DNA of 17,609 bases, taken from positions 1-17,609 of the forward strand of contig PKWH01000302.1 of assembly GCA_003131985.1 (NCBI GenBank). The letters run 5' to 3'. How positions within the stretch are numbered: the first letter of the stretch is position 1; each line of letters starts with the position of its first letter. Of the stretch, positions 14,776 to 17,609 are shown piece after piece. This stretch comes from Acidobacteriota bacterium. GTDB taxonomy: Bacteria > Acidobacteriota > Terriglobia > Acidiferrales > UBA7541. The position numbers and the translations under genes were made by a program. Under the pieces are notes generated by a model, which saw nothing but the letters and a program-made list of their open reading frames with translations, was not told where the DNA came from and ran no database searches.

Positions 14776-16152
14776 TAGCCAGATCTCGAGCCGACCAAGA
14801 CTCGCGTTGTACGATCGCAGCCCGACCAGAAAAAATATCGCCGCCAGAATCGCCGCCGTCCCCGGGACGATCAGCAGCGAATATCGCACCGCTGCGTCAT
14901 ATCCGAATACGCGGTCGGTGACCAACGCAATCGCTGTCGGACCCAGCGCCAACCCAATTATATTCACGACCAGCAGATACACGGCCGTAGCTTGTCCGCG
15001 CATTGCATTCGGCACCGCTTCCAAAATCGCCGCCGGAATCAGGCAAACGGGCATGCAAAGAAAAAACGTTCCGAGGTACAGCAACGCGATCACCGCCGTC
15101 GCATTCGACACCAGCGGATAAAGACTCCCCGCCACCAAAAATCCGGGGCACGAAAGCAGCGCGACGCGCATGTACGCATCGCGATACCCGCGATTCATCA
15201 GCCACGAAACCATTTTCCCGGCGCTGATCATTCCCAGCGAGCCCGACACGATCTGCGCCCCGCCGAAAAGAATCCCCGCATGCGAAGCAGACATTCCATG
15301 ATTGCGCACCAGGAACGTAACTACCCAAGCCGAAGTCCCATAGGAAGCCAGCGCTATCAGCGCCATCCCTAAAATTAACGAAGCCAGCGTTCTCCCATTA
15401 GCCGCAAAGTAGTGCCAGATTATTTTCAGAGGTATGCGCTCAACCCTCCCACGCGCGCTGCCATTTTCGAGAACGCGCGCGCCCTTGCGCGAAGGATCGC
15501 GCAGTGTGAGCAGCACCAGCGCGAATGCCACTCCCGAAACTCCGAGAAGCAAAAAAAGCGTCTGCCATGCGCGCACCGGCCCGAGCAGCGGCAATTGAAA
15601 CACTTCTCGTGTCCCGAACGATCGCAGCAGCAATCCGCCGAAGAGAAATGCGAACCCTCCTCCGACGAAAGTAGCCATCGTGTAAACGCTGAACGGCACC
15701 GACCGTTTCGCCGGCGGAAACGAATCCGAGATCATGGAATACGCGGCAGGTGTCAGCGTCGCTTCGCCGATTCCAACTCCCATCCGCAGCACGAACAGTT
15801 GCGCGTAAGAACTCACCAGCCCGCATCCGCCGGTCATCACACTCCATATCAGCATTCCGAAAATAATCAACCGCGGCCGGTTCACCCAATCCGCCAGTCG
15901 CCCGAAAGGAAGCCCAAGCAACGCGTAGAAAAGCGCAAAGCTGAATCCGATCAGCAAACTCATCTGCGTGTCGCTGATGGCCAGGTCGCGCCGCACCGGT
16001 CCAACCAGCAAGTTCAGAATTTGCCGATCGATGAACGAAAAAATGTAAGCGCACAGGAGAACCACAACGGTGTACCAGGCCCAGCGCCCTGTCGGGTAGC
16101 CTCGTTCGCTTTCTGCTCGTAGCTCGTGGCTGTTAGGCTTTTGAAGGCTCAT
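14761..16152 (-). CDS. Spinster-like major facilitator superfamily transporter
   Basis: The 463-residue integral membrane protein has the hydrophobic profile of a 12-helix MFS carrier. The first helix ends YIFSFIDRQILNLLVGPVRRDL, the signature stretch of spinster-like MFS proteins. It is followed by DTQMSLLIGFSFALFYALLGLPFGRLADWVNR, which contains the MFS motif A region (GRLADWVNR, about 84-92). Later segments (RMGVGIGEATLTPAAYSMISDSFPP, about 124-148) match the family. Substrates cannot be read from sequence; bacterial members are usually annotated as generic transporters. The start ATG at 16152 has only a weak SD (GGTGA). It is divergent from the esterase gene. Confidence 0.88.
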   Translation of the reverse strand: MSLQKPNSHELRAESERGYPTGRWAWYTVVVLLCAYIFSFIDRQILNLLVGPVRRDLAISDTQMSLLIGFSFALFYALLGLPFGRLADWVNRPRLIIFGMLIWSVMTGGCGLVSSYAQLFVLRMGVGIGEATLTPAAYSMISDSFPPAKRSVPFSVYTMATFVGGGFAFLFGGLLLRSFGTREVFQLPLLGPVRAWQTLFLLLGVSGVAFALVLLTLRDPSRKGARVLENGSARGRVERIPLKIIWHYFAANGRTLASLILGMALIALASYGTSAWVVTFLVRNHGMSASHAGILFGGAQIVSGSLGMISAGKMVSWLMNRGYRDAYMRVALLSCPGFLVAGSLYPLVSNATAVIALLYLGTFFLCMPVCLIPAAILEAVPNAMRGQATAVYLLVVNIIGLALGPTAIALVTDRVFGYDAAVRYSLLIVPGTAAILAAIFFLVGLRSYNASLGRLEIWLKENI

Positions 16153-16336
16153 AATTCACCGCTCGCGGCGCAGATTCACCGCGATTGAAAGACGACGCAG
16201 CCTATCCCAGAAGCCTTACACCATCAAGCTGGTGCTGAATTCCGGCAGCGACGTTGAACGTATCTGGCGGGACGCCTCTACGAAAACCCGCCAATCCTTA
16301 ACTTAATAGAACGCGCCATAATTTCAGCCCAAAGCC

Positions 16337-16360
16337 GTAGGGGCGCAGCATGCTGCGCCC
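16337..16360 (+). repeat. REP-like palindrome with GTAG head
   Basis: GTAG (16337-16340) is followed by a perfect 20-nt palindrome, arms GGGCGCAGCA (16341-16350) and TGCTGCGCCC (16351-16360). It folds as an 8-bp GC-rich stem with a CATG loop. The layout matches the GTAG-headed units at 2545 and 4957. Confidence 0.55.
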
Positions 16361-16464
16361 GGAATAAGTACTTGGCAATGCCGAAAATGTTGCCGCTCAC
16401 TATCTTTCCCGCATCGATTCAGCTTTCAATGACGATAATCGCATGGCCTGCAGCGGGCGCGATG

Positions 16465-16470
16465 TACAAT
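16465..16470 (+). promoter_or_regulatory. Possible -10 box of the esterase gene
   Basis: TACAAT, preceded by TG, lies about 60 nt before the SD-linked ATG at 16533. The same TGTACAAT octamer occurs before the gene at 2697. No clear -35. Confidence 0.3.
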
Positions 16471-16532
16471 GCCGTCCGCTCTCGACCGTCGATACCCGGG
16501 TTGGATTTAACAAAGAGCCTGAGGAGACCCAC

Positions 16533-17486
16533 ATGAACCCGCTCGATCCGGCGCTGTTTCGCCCGGAAGCGATCTCCGACGAAACGCGCTAATTCAACGA
16601 AATGATCGTAAAGCTTCTCACGCCGATGCCCGACTGGTGGGTGGTCGGCGCGCAAGCCACTCGCGACGCCCGTGCGCGCGGTGAAGGCGCGTTTCCGCTC
16701 GCTCCGAAATCGCCGCGGGCGCGCACCATCTCGATTGACGGAAAGGGCGGCAAGGTTGCTCTGCGCATCGTCGCGCCGCAAAACCCGAAGGGCGTTTATC
16801 TCCACATCCACGGCGGAGGCATGGTTCTCGGTGCGGCGGACATGCTCGACCCCATGCTCGAGCGCGTGAACGAAAAAACCGGCCTCGCATGCGTGAGCGT
16901 CGAATACCGGCTGGCGCCCGAAAATCCGTATCCTGCTCCGCCGGACGACTGCGAATCCGCCGCTGTCTGGCTGGCGAAAAATGCGAAAGCTGAATTCGGC
17001 GCCGACGCGCTGGCCATCGGCGGCGAATCCGCCGGCGCGACGCTCTCCGCCGTCACGCTGCTGCGCATGCGCGACCGCCACGGATTCACTGGCTTCCGCG
17101 CCGCGAATCTTTTCTACGGCGCCTACGATCTTTCCATGACGCCCAGCCAGAAGCACTTCGGCAATGAGCGCCTGGTGCTGCGCACGCTGGACATAGAAAA
17201 ATTCATGGCCGCATATCTTCCCGGCGCGAACGAGTTGCGCGACCCCGACATTTCTCCGCTCTACGCCAACTTGAAGGGCCTTCCTCCCGCGCTGTTTTCG
17301 ATTGGCACCGCCGACCCTCTGCTCGACGATTCGCTCTTCATGTACGCCCGCTACATCGCCGCAGGCAACCGCGCCGAGCTTGCGATATATCCCGGCGGCG
17401 CGCATGCCTTCAACGTTTTTCCAATCGCAATCGCCCAGCAGGCCAACGCCCGCATGGATGCTTTCCTCGCCCGCGAGACCGCGTGA
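16533..17486 (+). CDS. HSL-type alpha/beta hydrolase (esterase/lipase) with in-frame TAA at codon 20
   Basis: The catalytic core is complete. Counting from ATG 16602 (294 residues), it has the oxyanion HGGG motif (70-73), nucleophile Ser143 in GESAG (141-145), acid Asp238 (GTADPLLDD) and His268 (GGAHAF). EYRLAPENPYPAPPDD is typical of hormone-sensitive-lipase-like esterases. The likely native start is ATG 16533, with a strong GAGGAG SD (16521-16526). It reads MNPLDPALFRPEAISDETR, then TAA (16590-16592), then FNEMIVKLLTPMPDWW in the same frame. Both sides of the TAA read as one N-terminal cap, so a nonsense change, sequencing error or translated short leader ORF is possible. Restart at ATG 16602, which lacks an SD, would leave the alpha/beta-hydrolase core intact but remove part of the cap. 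Residual function is uncertain. Confidence 0.75.
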
Positions 17487-17545
17487 CAGTTGCTGCGTTG
17501 CTCGCAGTTCGCTATGTTAGGATTCGCTGAAGCAGCGCACATTCC

Positions 17546-17609
17546 ATGAGCCAGAACAATTCTTTCTGGAAGCAGTTTCCTCTAAGATCCAGCGTTATTT
17601 TTCTGCTCG
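17546..17609 (+). CDS. Partial CDS, N-terminus only (cut by window end)
   Basis: ATG 17546 opens a frame that stays open to the window end: MSQNNSFWKQFPLRSSVIFLL. A charged segment followed by a hydrophobic run could be the start of a membrane or exported protein. No strong SD is present. Too short to assign a family. Confidence 0.4.
   Translation, partial: MSQNNSFWKQFPLRSSVIFLL

Larger units (their letters stand above)
16153..16532. other. 380-nt intergenic region
   Basis: This divergent gap holds a short open stretch (16184-16306) that could be a gene remnant, a 7-bp inverted repeat TGGCGGG/CCCGCCA (16265-16271 and 16287-16293), a REP-like palindrome at 16337-16360 and a candidate -10 box at 16465. 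No full gene is supported. Confidence 0.5.

Noticed and set aside
15412..16122. 236-codon plus-strand ORF opposite the MFS gene
   Set aside because: Composition is Arg/Gln/His/Pro-rich with no domain; the minus strand is an unmistakable MFS protein.
16590..16592. Recoding of the esterase stop as Sec or Pyl
   Set aside because: The codon is TAA, which is not used for either, and it is outside any active site.
16419..17405. 328-codon minus-strand ORF opposite the esterase
   Set aside because: The plus strand carries clear HGGG and GESAG catalytic motifs; the minus translation is an Arg/Ala/Val-rich shadow.

Overview
The window is a chromosomal segment of moderately high GC with strong Shine-Dalgarno (SD) sites at many starts. 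Its gene content suggests an Acidobacteriota-type soil bacterium: a Hanks-type kinase fused to TolB-like and TPR domains, a kelch-propeller lipoprotein with an N-terminal Ig-like domain, a PQQ-type beta-propeller protein, DUF4239 and DUF1801 proteins, a serine hydrolase with a C-terminal DUF3471-like domain, a spinster-like MFS transporter, and several lineage-type secreted hypotheticals. The phylum is inferred from protein style; there is no rRNA or marker gene here.

The most important observation is at 1547-2113. A secreted AhpC/TSA peroxiredoxin is split by one in-frame TGA (1763-1765) exactly where the peroxidatic cysteine belongs (AFTAG-U-TKEL). A 9-bp hairpin with a GGC loop follows at the spacing expected of a bacterial SECIS element. 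I annotate it as one 188-residue selenoprotein, not two ORFs. No sel genes or tRNA-Sec lie in the window, so Sec decoding must come from elsewhere in the genome.

Layout from left to right: a secreted hypothetical (263-1405); the selenoprotein (1547-2113), overlapping tail-to-tail by 4 nt with a small membrane protein (2110-2433, minus); a second small membrane protein (2697-3053); a six-repeat kelch lipoprotein (3100-4725, minus); a 490-nt gap carrying REP-like hairpins; a stand-alone receiver protein whose phospho-acceptor Asp is Asn (5216-5644); an 83-aa hypothetical (minus); a PQQ-like propeller protein (6119-7816); a Ser/Thr kinase-TolB-TPR protein (7868-10126, minus) divergent from a DUF4239 membrane protein; a secreted hypothetical (minus); a YflT-like protein; a DUF1801 protein; a class C beta-lactamase-fold hydrolase; a spinster-like MFS transporter (minus); and an HSL-type esterase whose N-terminal start region is cut by an in-frame TAA. 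The window ends in the first codons of another gene.

The genes are mostly single transcription units in mixed orientation. There is no obvious operon and no sign of prophage, IS element, CRISPR array, tRNA or rRNA. Extracytoplasmic proteins dominate, with signalling proteins (kinase, receiver) interspersed. Dispersed palindromes with a 5' GTAG head (2545, 4957, 16337) look like REP elements. Several genes lack an SD and have a -10-like hexamer 6-9 nt before the start codon, suggesting leaderless transcripts.
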